Below, in pieces: positions 18,095-29,751 of a stretch of 64,000 bases of DNA (position 1 is the first letter of the stretch; the number at the start of each line of letters is the position of its first letter). The position numbers and the translations under genes were made by a program. This DNA comes from Pseudomonadota bacterium (GTDB taxonomy: Bacteria; Pseudomonadota; Gammaproteobacteria; Burkholderiales; Burkholderiaceae_C). The notes under the pieces are model-generated. The model ran no database searches. It was not told where the DNA came from and was given only the letters and a program-made list of their open reading frames with translations. The stretch is from the NCBI GenBank assembly GCA_023387335.1, contig JAEWIF010000006.1, positions 62,001-126,000 on the forward strand, given 5' to 3'.

Positions 18095-19374
18095 GCGCGC
18101 AAGCGATCACGCCCGCGATGAACGCGGATCGCGCGCGCGAGATCGCCCAGGCCTTCGACCTGCGTGCGCTGCCGCCCGACTTCTACGCGAACCCCTTCCC
18201 CGTGTACGCGGCACTGCGCGAGCGCGAGCCGGTGCGGCGCATGCCCGACGGCTCCTGGTTCCTCACGCGCTACGCCGACCTGGTGGCGGTGTACCGCGAC
18301 GCGCAGGCCTTCAGTTCCGACAAGAAGGTGGAGTTCACGCCCAAGTACGGCGCCGGCTCGCCGCTGCTGGCGCACCACACGACCAGCCTGGTGTTCAACG
18401 ACCCGCCGCTGCACACGCGGGTGCGCAAGCTGATCATGGGCGCCCTCACCCGCCGCGCGATCGCGGAGATGGAGCCGGGGCTGGTGCAGCTGGTCGACAG
18501 GCTGCTCGACGGCATCGAGGCCAAAGGCGGCGGCGACCTGGTCGAGGACTTCGCCGCGGCGATCCCCGTGGAGATCATCGGCAACCTGCTGGGCGTTCCG
18601 CACGAGGAGCGCGGGCCGCTGCGCGACTGGTCGCTGGCCATCCTCGGCGCGCTGGAGCCCAGACTCACGCCCGAGCAGGAAGAGCGCGGCAACCGGAGCG
18701 TGAGCGAGATGCTGGATTACCTGCGAGGCCTGGTGGCGCGGCGCCGCAAGGACCCCGGCGATCCGGAGCACGACGTGCTCACGCGGCTGATCCAGGGCGA
18801 GCAAGGCGGCGAGCAGCTCAGCGAACACGAGCTGCTGCAGAACTGCATCTTCATCCTCAACGCCGGGCACGAGACCACCACCAACCTGATCGGCAACGCG
18901 CTGGTGGCGCTGCAGGAATGGCCGGATCAGAAGGCGCGGCTGCTGCGCGCCATCGGCACGCGGCCCGACTGGGAGGCGCTGGAACCCGTGATGACGCCGG
19001 CCGTGGACGAGTTCCTGCGCTTCGAATCGTCCAACCAGCTCGGCAACCGCCGCGCGCTGAAAGCGGTCGAAGTCGGCGGCGTGCGGCTGGACGAAGGCGC
19101 GCTGGTCACGCTGTGCATAGGCGCGGCCAACCGCGACCCGGCGCAATTCGAGCGGCCGGACGAGCTGGATCTCACGCGCGCCAACAACCGCCACCTGGCG
19201 TTCGGCTTCGGCATCCACCAGTGCGCCGGGCTGAGCCTGGCGCGGCTGGAAGGCCGGGTGGCCATCGGGCGGTTCCTTGCCCGTTTCCCGGATTACCGGC
19301 TCACCGCGCCGCCCGAGCGCGGCGGCCGGGCGCGCTTCCGCGGCTTCCTGCACGCCGGGTTCGCCGTCGCCTGA
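18091..19374 (+). CDS. Cytochrome P450
   Basis: The 427-residue soluble bacterial P450 has the I-helix oxygen-activation motif AGHETT, the ExxR pair in DEFLRFES and the heme loop FGFGIHQCAG with Cys378 as thiolate ligand. There is no membrane anchor, so it would need ferredoxin or another electron donor, and none is encoded here. It overlaps the hydrolase upstream and is followed after 26 bases by a DUF962 gene. It resembles class I P450s of Burkholderiales acting on fatty or aromatic substrates; the substrate is not assignable. Confidence 0.95.
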   Translation: MSAQAITPAMNADRAREIAQAFDLRALPPDFYANPFPVYAALREREPVRRMPDGSWFLTRYADLVAVYRDAQAFSSDKKVEFTPKYGAGSPLLAHHTTSLVFNDPPLHTRVRKLIMGALTRRAIAEMEPGLVQLVDRLLDGIEAKGGGDLVEDFAAAIPVEIIGNLLGVPHEERGPLRDWSLAILGALEPRLTPEQEERGNRSVSEMLDYLRGLVARRRKDPGDPEHDVLTRLIQGEQGGEQLSEHELLQNCIFILNAGHETTTNLIGNALVALQEWPDQKARLLRAIGTRPDWEALEPVMTPAVDEFLRFESSNQLGNRRALKAVEVGGVRLDEGALVTLCIGAANRDPAQFERPDELDLTRANNRHLAFGFGIHQCAGLSLARLEGRVAIGRFLARFPDYRLTAPPERGGRARFRGFLHAGFAVA

Positions 19375-19400
19375 ACTGGCTGCACAACAAGGAGACAAGC

Positions 19401-19739
19401 ATGGGCCCGACCCCTTCCGCGAGCGGCGCGGTCGATCCGCGCGCGCTGCACTCGTTCGCCGAGTTCTATCCCTTCTACCTGAGCGAGCATTCCAACCGGA
19501 CCTGCCGGCGCCTGCATTTCGCCGGCTCGACGTTCGCGCTGGCCTGCCTGATGCTGCTGATCCCGACCGGCAACTGGCTGTGGCTGCCGGCGGGGCTGGT
19601 GGCGGGCTACGGGTTCGCCTGGATCGGCCACTTCGGCTTCGAGAAGAACAAGCCGGCCAGCTTCAAGCGCCCGCTCTGGTCCTTCATGGGCGACTGGGTC
19701 ATGTACAAGGACATCTGGACCGGGAAGATCCCGTTCTAG
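19401..19739 (+). CDS. DUF962 / Mpo1-like membrane protein
   Basis: The 112-residue protein starts at ATG 19401 with AAGGAG upstream. It shows the DUF962 pattern FAEFYPFYLSEHSN, RRLHFAGS and IGHFGFEKNKPASF, two hydrophobic helices between them and a closing GDWVMYKDIW. The yeast member Mpo1 is an iron dioxygenase of fatty acid alpha-oxidation, and the histidines in HSN, HFAG and GHFG would serve as metal ligands. Together with the P450 upstream this hints at fatty-acid oxidation, which is inference. Its stop overlaps the stop of yihY on the other strand. Confidence 0.85.
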   Translation: MGPTPSASGAVDPRALHSFAEFYPFYLSEHSNRTCRRLHFAGSTFALACLMLLIPTGNWLWLPAGLVAGYGFAWIGHFGFEKNKPASFKRPLWSFMGDWVMYKDIWTGKIPF

Positions 19740-20941
19740 ACGACGTCCTTGAGATAGAGGCGCGACCAGCCGCCCTTGTCCCACAGGCCGCTGGTGGCCT
19801 CGGTCCGCGGCAGCAGCAGGTGCCGCAGCAGGGGCTCGATGGAAGTCGATTGCTCGTCGGCCAGCAGCACGTAGCGCGTCGCCGCATCGTCGTCCACCTC
19901 GTTCAGGCGGCCGATCCAGTCCAGCTGCACCAGCGTTTCCAGCACCGGCTCCAGCTGCAGCGCGCTGACGCGTAGCGCGTCCACCAGTTCGTCCATGCTC
20001 ATCCCGCGGCGCACCGACACGCGCGCGCGATGCAGCTTCTGCAGCACCTCCAGCGCCAGCTGGAACTGCCAGCCCTGGGCCGTCGGCGCACGGCGACCGC
20101 GGCCCAGCAGGCTGGGCAGGTAGGCGGCCACGACCGCCCCGAGCAGCACCACCAGCCACGCGACGTAGATCCAGACCAGCAGGATGGGCAGCGTGGCGAA
20201 CGCGCCGTACACCATGGAATAGGTGGGCACGAGGTTCAGGTACCAGGCGAGCAGGCGCTTGGCGATCTCTATGCCCAGCGCCGCGAAGACGCCGCCGGCC
20301 ACCGCATGCGCCCAGCGCACCGGCGTGTTGGGCACGAAGCGGTACAAGGCGGTGAGCGCGCCCGAGATCAGCGCGAACTCCAGCACGTCCAGCACGAACT
20401 GCAGCGTGGCCGGAGTGCCGCCGCGCATCGGCCCGCGCGATCCGTAGAGCGCATACGACGTCACGCTCAGGCTGGCGCCCAGCACCAGCGGGCCCAGCGT
20501 CATCACGGCCCAGTAGATCAGCACGCGCTGCGGCAGCGGGCGCGGCCGCTTCACGCGCCAGATGTTGTTCAGGGTGCGGTCGATGGTGAGCACCAGCGCG
20601 ATGGCCGAGGCCAGCAGCACCGCCAGGCCCACCGCGCCGAGCCGGCTGGCCTTGCCCGAGAACTGGGTGAGGTAGCCCAGGACCTGGCGCGAGATGGCGT
20701 CCGGCACCAGGCTCTGCACCAGCCACTGCTGCACCGCGCCCTGCACCTTGCCGAACATCGGGAACGCGGTGAACAGCGCCAGGGCCACCGTGACGAGCGG
20801 AACCAGCGCGATGGTGGTGGTGAAGGTGAGGCTGCTGGCGGTGAGGCCCAGGCGGTCCTCGCGAAGCCGCTCGCCCAGCGTGCGCGCCGTCGGGAGCCAG
20901 GGAAAGCGCGCGAGCTCCGAGAGCAGCTGGGCCGGTTTCAT
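19736..20941 (-). CDS. YihY/BrkB family inner-membrane protein
   Basis: The 401-residue protein has the YihY core of about six membrane helices (residues 30-290) with LTASSLTFTTTIALVPLVTVALALFTAFPMF, and LPILLVWIYVAWLVVLLGAVVAAYLPS near the end of the core. A C-terminal soluble extension of about 110 residues (from GWQFQLALEVLQKL) looks like a winged-helix-type domain often attached in this family. The family was once called ribonuclease BN, wrongly; no enzymatic role is established. It converges on the DUF962 gene with overlapping stops. Confidence 0.9.
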   Translation of the reverse strand: MKPAQLLSELARFPWLPTARTLGERLREDRLGLTASSLTFTTTIALVPLVTVALALFTAFPMFGKVQGAVQQWLVQSLVPDAISRQVLGYLTQFSGKASRLGAVGLAVLLASAIALVLTIDRTLNNIWRVKRPRPLPQRVLIYWAVMTLGPLVLGASLSVTSYALYGSRGPMRGGTPATLQFVLDVLEFALISGALTALYRFVPNTPVRWAHAVAGGVFAALGIEIAKRLLAWYLNLVPTYSMVYGAFATLPILLVWIYVAWLVVLLGAVVAAYLPSLLGRGRRAPTAQGWQFQLALEVLQKLHRARVSVRRGMSMDELVDALRVSALQLEPVLETLVQLDWIGRLNEVDDDAATRYVLLADEQSTSIEPLLRHLLLPRTEATSGLWDKGGWSRLYLKDVV

Positions 20942-20964
20942 CGGCCGCTATGATGCCATCGGCC

Positions 20965-21344
20965 ATGGACCCGATTTCTTCCACCGCCACCGCGCCTTCT
21001 CCCGAATTGCGCAGGATCCGGGCCCTGGCGGTGGGCAGCGTGGTCGGCCTCATCGTCCTGGGCCTCGCCTGGGAACTGTGGCTGGCCCCCCTGCCCCACC
21101 GCCTGTGGTCCATCAAGGTCCTGCCGCTCCTGATCCCCCTCGCCGGCCTCGCCCGCTTTCGCATGTACACCTACCGCTGGGTGAGCCTGCTGGTGTGGCT
21201 GTACTTCACCGAAGGCGTGATGCGCCTGTGGAACGACCCGGTCGCGCCGCCGTGGCTGCCCGCGCTGCAGATCGTGCTGTGCCTGACGCTGTTCACGGCC
21301 TGCGCGCTGCACGTTCGCATGCGGCTGGGACCCAGGAAAGCACG

Positions 21345-21348
<4 letters not shown>
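20965..21348 (+). CDS. DUF2069 membrane protein
   Basis: The protein has 127 residues from ATG 20965; an in-frame ATG at 20950 is possible and neither has a clear ribosome-binding site. There are four hydrophobic helices (VVGLIVLGLAWELWLAP, VLPLLIPLAGLARF, WVSLLVWLYFTEGVMRLW, ALQIVLCLTLFTACALHV), matching the DUF2069 layout. Its stop overlaps the ATG of the FAD oxidase (ATGA). No function is known for the family. Confidence 0.85.
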
Positions 21349-22757
<1,409 letters not shown>

Positions 22758-22784
22758 TTTCCCGATCAAAGAGCCGGGGCCTGT

Positions 22785-23000
22785 ATGCGTAAGTCCAACA
22801 AGATGCGTGATTTCCACCTGTCGCCAGGCAGCAAGGTGCTGAATGCGGCTCCAGAGCTGGAGGCGGCGAACCTGCTGCCTACCCAGGCCCGTCAGCGCCT
22901 CGGAGAACGCTGGAACGAGGACAATCGAGAGGCGATTTCCGAGTACGACTCCCGCATCGCCTGCGAAGGACTTCCGCTCGCGAAGTACCGCACCTTCTGA
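22785..23000 (+). CDS. CcdA-like antitoxin fragment or orphan antitoxin
   Basis: The 71-residue protein ends with [21 protein letters not shown] and LPLAKYRTF, which aligns by eye with the toxin-binding C-terminus of CcdA (RWKAENQEGMAEVARFIEMNG, FADENRDW). The N-terminal half does not show the ribbon-helix-helix DNA-binding pattern of plasmid CcdA. No ccdB follows: the next gene is thyA, 41 bases on. It may be a decayed remnant or a solitary antitoxin. No strong ribosome-binding site is visible before ATG 22785, and expression is uncertain. Confidence 0.6.
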   Translation: MRKSNKMRDFHLSPGSKVLNAAPELEAANLLPTQARQRLGERWNEDNREAISEYDSRIACEGLPLAKYRTF

Positions 23001-23041
23001 TCCACGATGACTGCGTCGCCCTTGCCTGCGACATTCACGAA

Positions 23042-23857
23042 ATGACGTCCACCCGCCCGGTCCGCTCCCAGTACGAAGACTTCATGCGCCATGTCTACGC
23101 GCACGGCACGCCCAAGACGGATCGCACGGGCACCGGCACGCGCAGCGTGTTCGGCTACCAGATGCGGTTCGACCTCAACGAGGGCTTCCCGCTGGTGACC
23201 ACCAAGAAGGTGCACCTCCGGTCCATCATCCAGGAGCTGCTGTGGTTCCTGAAGGGATCCAGCGACAACAACTGGCTGCGCGAACGCGGCGTGACCATCT
23301 GGGACGAGTGGGCGCGCGAGGACGGCGACCTGGGGCCGGTGTACGGCGTGCAGTGGCGCAGCTGGCCGACGCCCGACGGCGGGCACGTGGACCAGATCGC
23401 GGAAGCGATCAAGACGATCAACACCAATCCCGACTCGCGCCGCATCATCGTCAGCGCCTGGAACGTGGCCGACATCCCGAAGATGGCGCTGGCGCCCTGC
23501 CATGCGTTCTTCCAGTTCTACGTGGCCGACGGAAAGCTCTCTTGCCAGCTGTACCAGCGCAGCGCGGACATCTTCCTGGGCGTGCCTTTCAACATCGCCA
23601 GCTACGCGCTGCTCACGCACATGATGGCGCAGCAGTGCGACCTGGGCGTGGGCGACTTCATCTGGACCGGCGGCGATTGCCACATCTACAGCAACCACCA
23701 CGAGCAGGTGGAACTGCAGCTCTCGCGCCAGCCCTTCCCCTACCCCGTGCTGAACATCAAGCGGCGGCCGCCCTCGATCTCCGACTATGAGTACGAGGAC
23801 TTCGAGGTGCTGGACTACCAGTGCCACGGGGCGATCAAGGCACCGGTGGCGGTGTGA
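23042..23857 (+). CDS. thyA: Thymidylate synthase
   Basis: ThyA methylates dUMP to dTMP using methylenetetrahydrofolate. The 271-residue product has the dUMP loop DRTGTGT, the catalytic Cys153 in [10 protein letters not shown], the QRSAD signature ([10 protein letters not shown]) and the [12 protein letters not shown] helix. The last bases overlap the GTG start of folA, which regenerates the dihydrofolate it produces, a functional and translational pairing. Confidence 0.98.
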   Translation: MTSTRPVRSQYEDFMRHVYAHGTPKTDRTGTGTRSVFGYQMRFDLNEGFPLVTTKKVHLRSIIQELLWFLKGSSDNNWLRERGVTIWDEWAREDGDLGPVYGVQWRSWPTPDGGHVDQIAEAIKTINTNPDSRRIIVSAWNVADIPKMALAPCHAFFQFYVADGKLSCQLYQRSADIFLGVPFNIASYALLTHMMAQQCDLGVGDFIWTGGDCHIYSNHHEQVELQLSRQPFPYPVLNIKRRPPSISDYEYEDFEVLDYQCHGAIKAPVAV

Positions 23858-24348
23858 GCGAGCTGGGCCTCATCTACGCCCGCGCGCGCAACGGCGTGAT
23901 CGGGCGCGACAACGCCATGCCCTGGCACCTGCCGGAGGACCTGGCGCATTTCAAGGCGACCACGCTCGGCTGCCCGGTGATCATGGGCCGCAAGACCTGG
24001 GACTCGCTGCCGCCGCGCTTCCGTCCGCTGCCGGGACGCCGCAACCTCGTGGTGACGCGCCAGGCGGACTGGAATGCGCAAGGTGCGGAGCGCGCCGGTT
24101 CGCTGGAGCAGGCGCTCGCCGCGTGCGCCGATTCGCCGCGCGTGTGGGTCACCGGCGGCGCGGAACTGTATCGACTCGCGCTGCCCCATGCCGATGTCGT
24201 CGAGGTGACGGTGATCGACCAGGATTTCGAAGGCGATGCCTACGCGCCCGAGCTCGGACCCGAGTGGCACGAATCCTCGCGCGCCTCGCACGTGTCCGCC
24301 AACGGCCTGCCCTACTCATTCCTCACGTACCGCAAGCGCCCGGCATGA
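23854..24348 (+). CDS. folA: Dihydrofolate reductase
   Basis: The 164-residue enzyme reduces dihydrofolate to tetrahydrofolate with NADPH. The start is GTG at 23854, overlapping the thyA stop (GTGA), giving [34 protein letters not shown] with the catalytic acid in [21 protein letters not shown] and [12 protein letters not shown] are the cofactor-binding blocks. The chain ends by overlapping the ATG of xth. This is the target of trimethoprim, and nothing in the active-site motifs looks unusual. Confidence 0.97.
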   Translation: MSELGLIYARARNGVIGRDNAMPWHLPEDLAHFKATTLGCPVIMGRKTWDSLPPRFRPLPGRRNLVVTRQADWNAQGAERAGSLEQALAACADSPRVWVTGGAELYRLALPHADVVEVTVIDQDFEGDAYAPELGPEWHESSRASHVSANGLPYSFLTYRKRPA

Positions 24349-25133
24349 AGATCACCACCTGGAACGTCAATTCGCTCACCGCGCGCCTGCAGCACGTGCT
24401 GGACTGGCTCGCGGCGAATCCGGTGGACGTGCTGTGCCTGCAGGAGCTCAAGCTCACCGATGACAAGTTCCCGCTGCTGGAGCTGCAGGCCGCCGGCTAT
24501 CCGCACTGCGCGGTGTTCGGGCAGAAGACGTACAACGGCGTGGCCATCCTCAGCCGCACCGAGGTGCGCGACGTGGCCCGCAACATCGCGGGCTTCGAGG
24601 ACGAGCATTCGCGCGTCATCGCGGCCACGGTGGATTCGCCCACCGGCCCCCTTCGGCTGGTGAACGGCTACTTCGTCAACGGCCAAGCGCCGGGCACGGA
24701 CAAGTTCACCTACAAGATGAACTGGCTGGGCGGCCTGAACGCCTACGTGTGCGACGAGCTCAAGCGCCACCCGCGGCTGGTGCTGCTGGGCGACTTCAAC
24801 ATCGCGCCGGAAGACCGCGACTCGTACGACCCCGAAGGCCTGCGCGAAACCATCCACCACACGACGCAGGAGCGCGACCACTTCCGCAAGCTGCTGGAGC
24901 TGGGCCTGTGCGACGGCTTCCGCCTGTTCGAGCAGCCCGAGAAGAGCTACAGCTGGTGGGACTACCGGATGCTGGGCTACCAGAAGAACCGCGGCCTTCG
25001 CATCGACCACATCCTTGTGAGCGAGGCGCTGCGCGCCGAGGTGGCGGGCTGCGCGATCGACCGCGTGCCGCGCAAGTGGAAGCAGCCGAGCGACCACGCA
25101 CCGGTGACGGTGGAAATCGGGAAAACCGAGTAG
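24345..25133 (+). CDS. xth: Exodeoxyribonuclease III
   Basis: The 262-residue protein is an AP endonuclease/3'-exonuclease of the EEP fold. Motifs in order: WNVNSLTARL, LCLQELKL with the metal-binding Glu, NGYFVNGQ, GDFNIAPEDRD with the catalytic Asp and Asn, and the closing SDHAPVTVEI with the catalytic His. It repairs abasic sites in DNA. The start overlaps the folA stop (ATGA), making thyA-folA-xth one coupled unit that links thymidylate supply with base-excision repair. Confidence 0.97.
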   Translation: MKITTWNVNSLTARLQHVLDWLAANPVDVLCLQELKLTDDKFPLLELQAAGYPHCAVFGQKTYNGVAILSRTEVRDVARNIAGFEDEHSRVIAATVDSPTGPLRLVNGYFVNGQAPGTDKFTYKMNWLGGLNAYVCDELKRHPRLVLLGDFNIAPEDRDSYDPEGLRETIHHTTQERDHFRKLLELGLCDGFRLFEQPEKSYSWWDYRMLGYQKNRGLRIDHILVSEALRAEVAGCAIDRVPRKWKQPSDHAPVTVEIGKTE

Positions 25134-25186
25134 GCCCAAAGTCAGGCTTCTGCCATCCTGTCCCTTCCAAAGAAGGAGAAGAGCAG

Positions 25187-27121
25187 ATGGCCAAGTCCTA
25201 CGAGGAGATGGAGGACAGCAATGCCTCCGACCAGCCCCACATCCGCGAGATCCGCGACCCCGGCCGGCGCATCCTGCTGAAGGCTTCGGCCGGCGCGGCG
25301 GCCTCGGCCCTGTTCGCGCCCTGGCTGGCGGGCTGCGCGACCACCGCGCCCGGTGCGCGGATGAAGCCGGGTTTCGAGGCCATCCCCATCGGCAACGGCG
25401 ACCGGCTCGCGGTGCCCAAGGGCTATGTCGCCACGGCGATGGCGCAATGGGGCGAGCCCGTCGGCCTGCCCGGCAACATGCCGGCGTGGCGCCCGGACGG
25501 CGGCAACACCGCCGAGGAGCAGGCCGCGCAGATGGGCATGCACCACGACGGCATGCACTACTTCCCCCTCGACGGATCGCGCCGCGGACTGCTGGTGATG
25601 AACCACGAGTACGTCGACGACGGCCTGCTGCATGCGGACGGCCTGAAGACCTGGTCGGCCGAGAAGGTGCGCAAGTCGCAGGCGGCGCACGGCATCGCGG
25701 TCATTGAGGTGGAACAGGCGGCCGGCGGGGAATGGCGCGTGGTGCGGCCTTCGCGCTTCGCCCGTCGCATCACCGCCAACACGCCCTTCAGCCTCGGCGG
25801 GCCCGCGGCCGGCCATCCGATGATGCGCACGGCGGCCGACCCGCAGGGCCGCACCGCGCTGGGCACCTTCAACAACTGCGCCGCCGGCATCACACCGTGG
25901 GGCACGTACCTGAGCGGCGAGGAGAACTTCCGCAACTACTTCGCCGCGGGCGCCAACATCGATGCGCACCAGCGGCGCTGGGGACTCGCGTCGAACGCGT
26001 TCTACCGCTGGCCCGAACACGATCCGCGCTTCGACGCCGTGAAGAACCCGAACGAACCGAACCGCTTCGGCTGGGTCGTCGAGGTCGATCCGATGGACCC
26101 GAACTCCACGCCGGTGAAGCGCACCGCGCTCGGGCGCGCCGCGCATGAAGGCGCGTGGGTGGCCGTGACGCGCGACGGCCGCGCGGTGGTGTACAGCGGC
26201 GAGGACGCGCGCAACGAATACATCTACAAGTTCGTCAGCCGCGACCGCATCCGTCCGGCGGGCAACGGCCTGACGGCCGCGCAGGCCAACCGCGAACTGC
26301 TGGACCACGGCACGCTGTACGTGGCGCGGTTCGACGCCGACGGCGTCGGCCACTGGCTGCCGCTGGTGCAAGGGCAAGGGCCGCTGACGGCGGCCAACGG
26401 ATTCGCCGACCAGGGCGAGGTGGTCATCAAGTCGCGCCAGGCCAGCGATGCGCTCCGTGCCACGAAGATGGATCGACCCGAGTGGCTGGCGATCGACCCG
26501 ATGAGCGGCACGGTCTACTGCACGCTCACCAACAACGCCGATCGCGGCAAGGACGGCATGCCCGGCCCGGACCCGGCGAACCCGCGCGCCAACAACACGC
26601 ACGGGCACATCATCCGCTGGCGCGAAGGCGCCGACGGCGGCGCCGACTTCGACGCCAACCGCTTCCGCTGGGACCACCTGGTGCTGGCGGGCGATCCCGC
26701 CCAGTCGCGGGCCGAGGCCAAGGGGAACATCCGCGGCGACCTGTTCGCCTGTCCGGACGGCGTGTCATTCGATGCGCGCGGCGTGCTGTGGATCCAGACC
26801 GACGCCCACGCGACGCAGATGAACAAGGGCGAGTTCGCCAACGTCGGCAACAACCAGATGCTGGCCTGCGACGTGTCCACCGGCGAGGTGCGGCGCTTCC
26901 TGACCGGGCCGACCAACTGCGAGGTGACCGGCATGACGATGACGCCGGATGGCCGCACGATGTTCATCAACATCCAGCATCCGGGCGAGACACCCAGCGA
27001 TCGCAGCGACCCGGCCGAGCCCGCCAGGTTCTCGAACTGGCCGGACTACCGGCCGGGTGGGCGTCCGCGATCGTCGACCGTGGTGATCCGCAAGACGGAC
27101 GGCGGCGTGATCGGGACCTGA
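25187..27121 (+). CDS. PhoX-family phosphatase, predicted Tat-exported
   Basis: The 644-residue protein starts at ATG 25187 with AAGGAG upstream. An N-terminal twin-arginine stretch (PGRRILLKASAGAAASALFAPWLAGCA) suggests Tat export and possibly lipid attachment at the Cys of LAGC. The body is the PhoX/DUF839 propeller, with GTYLSGEENFRNYF, VEVDPMDPNSTPVKRTALGR, GYVATAMAQWGEP and a C-terminal TNCEVTGMTMTPDGRTMFINIQHPGE. PhoX enzymes are calcium/iron alkaline phosphatases of the periplasm. No convincing Pho box is seen before it. Confidence 0.9.
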   Translation: MAKSYEEMEDSNASDQPHIREIRDPGRRILLKASAGAAASALFAPWLAGCATTAPGARMKPGFEAIPIGNGDRLAVPKGYVATAMAQWGEPVGLPGNMPAWRPDGGNTAEEQAAQMGMHHDGMHYFPLDGSRRGLLVMNHEYVDDGLLHADGLKTWSAEKVRKSQAAHGIAVIEVEQAAGGEWRVVRPSRFARRITANTPFSLGGPAAGHPMMRTAADPQGRTALGTFNNCAAGITPWGTYLSGEENFRNYFAAGANIDAHQRRWGLASNAFYRWPEHDPRFDAVKNPNEPNRFGWVVEVDPMDPNSTPVKRTALGRAAHEGAWVAVTRDGRAVVYSGEDARNEYIYKFVSRDRIRPAGNGLTAAQANRELLDHGTLYVARFDADGVGHWLPLVQGQGPLTAANGFADQGEVVIKSRQASDALRATKMDRPEWLAIDPMSGTVYCTLTNNADRGKDGMPGPDPANPRANNTHGHIIRWREGADGGADFDANRFRWDHLVLAGDPAQSRAEAKGNIRGDLFACPDGVSFDARGVLWIQTDAHATQMNKGEFANVGNNQMLACDVSTGEVRRFLTGPTNCEVTGMTMTPDGRTMFINIQHPGETPSDRSDPAEPARFSNWPDYRPGGRPRSSTVVIRKTDGGVIGT

Positions 27122-27127
27122 GCCGCG

Positions 27128-28618
<1,491 letters not shown>

Positions 28619-28652
28619 GTCGTGGTGTTCACCCAGGTTCATCGCAATCGTT

Positions 28653-29747
28653 TCATGGCAACGGGATCAGGATCTTGAAATCCGTCCTGCCCGGGACGCT
28701 GTCGCATTCGATCAGCCCATGGTGCTGCTGAACGAAGGTCTGCGCCAGCGTGAGCCCCAGTCCCGAACCACCGTCCCTGCCCGATACCAGCGGGTAGAAG
28801 ATGCGGTCCTTGATCGACGGGGGCACGCCCGGCCCGTTGTCGATGACATGCAATTCCAGTGCCAATCGGTAGCGCTGCCTGCCGAACGTGACCTGCCGGG
28901 CCACGCGAGTGCGGAACACCAGCTGCGCGTCGCCCGCCGCGATGCGCTCGGACAGCGCCTGGCAGGCGTTGTGCGCGATGTTCAGCACGGCCTGGATCAG
29001 CTGCTCGCGGTCGCCGCGGAATTCCGGCAGCGAGGTGTCGTACTCGCGCACGACCCGCAGGCCCTTGGGGAACTCGGCCAGGATCAGCGAGCGCACGCGC
29101 TCGCACACCTCGTGGATGTTGACGTCGCCCACCAGGTGCGGACGGCGGTGCGGCGCCAGCAGGCGGTCCACCAGCGTCTGCAGCCGGTCGGCCTCGTGGA
29201 TGATGACGCGCGTGTATTCCTTGAGGTCCCTGGCCTCGACCTCCATCTCGAGCAGCTGCGCGGCCCCCCGGATGCCGCCCAGCGGGTTCTTGATCTCGTG
29301 CGCCAGGTTGCGGATCAACTCCTTGTTCGCCTGGGCCTGGTCGAGCAGGCGCTCCTCGCGCTCCTGCCGGGCCTGCTGCTCCAGCGGCAGCAGCTCGACC
29401 ACCGCCTCGCCCGGCTGGTCGGTCTGGGCCACCACCACGTGCACCTGGAGCGCCTCGATGCCGTGGCGGTTGAGCCAGGCGTCGTAGCGCAGCGTCGCGA
29501 ACTCGTTGCTGCCGGCGCCCTCGAGCGCGGTGCGCAGCAGGTGCGGCTCGGTGAAGAAGTTGGGGAAGCTGGAGCCCTGGATGGTGCGGCGGGAACTGCC
29601 CAGCGCGTCTTCCAGCGCCGCGTTGGCGTAGAGAACGGTGCCGTCGGTGGCGACCACCGCCACCAGCGTGGCGAGCAGGTCGAAGGCCTGGTAGCGGCCC
29701 GGGGCCGGCGGGAGGGTGTGCGAGGAGGAGGTGGTGGAGGCCGTCAA
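28653..29747 (-). CDS. ntrB: Nitrogen regulation sensor kinase/phosphatase NR(II)
   Basis: The protein has an N-terminal PAS domain (LLATLVAVVATDGTVLYANAALEDALG), the phospho-acceptor histidine in NLAHEIKNPLGGIRGAAQLLE and an ATP-binding domain (NIAHNACQAL, DNGPGVP, GGSGLGLTLAQT), the standard cytosolic NtrB plan. It phosphorylates NtrC under nitrogen limitation under PII control. The start is uncertain: TTG at 29747 avoids overlap with the upstream gene, while GTG at 29777 would overlap it by 26 bases; neither has a good ribosome-binding site. Length is about 364 residues. Confidence 0.95.
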   Translation of the reverse strand: MTASTTSSSHTLPPAPGRYQAFDLLATLVAVVATDGTVLYANAALEDALGSSRRTIQGSSFPNFFTEPHLLRTALEGAGSNEFATLRYDAWLNRHGIEALQVHVVVAQTDQPGEAVVELLPLEQQARQEREERLLDQAQANKELIRNLAHEIKNPLGGIRGAAQLLEMEVEARDLKEYTRVIIHEADRLQTLVDRLLAPHRRPHLVGDVNIHEVCERVRSLILAEFPKGLRVVREYDTSLPEFRGDREQLIQAVLNIAHNACQALSERIAAGDAQLVFRTRVARQVTFGRQRYRLALELHVIDNGPGVPPSIKDRIFYPLVSGRDGGSGLGLTLAQTFVQQHHGLIECDSVPGRTDFKILIPLP

Positions 29748-29751
29748 GCCT

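Noticed and set aside
25134..25186. Possible Pho box before the PhoX gene (CTGCCAT, CTGTCCC)
   Set aside because: The two half-like elements are not spaced 11 bp apart and match poorly, so PhoB control cannot be claimed.
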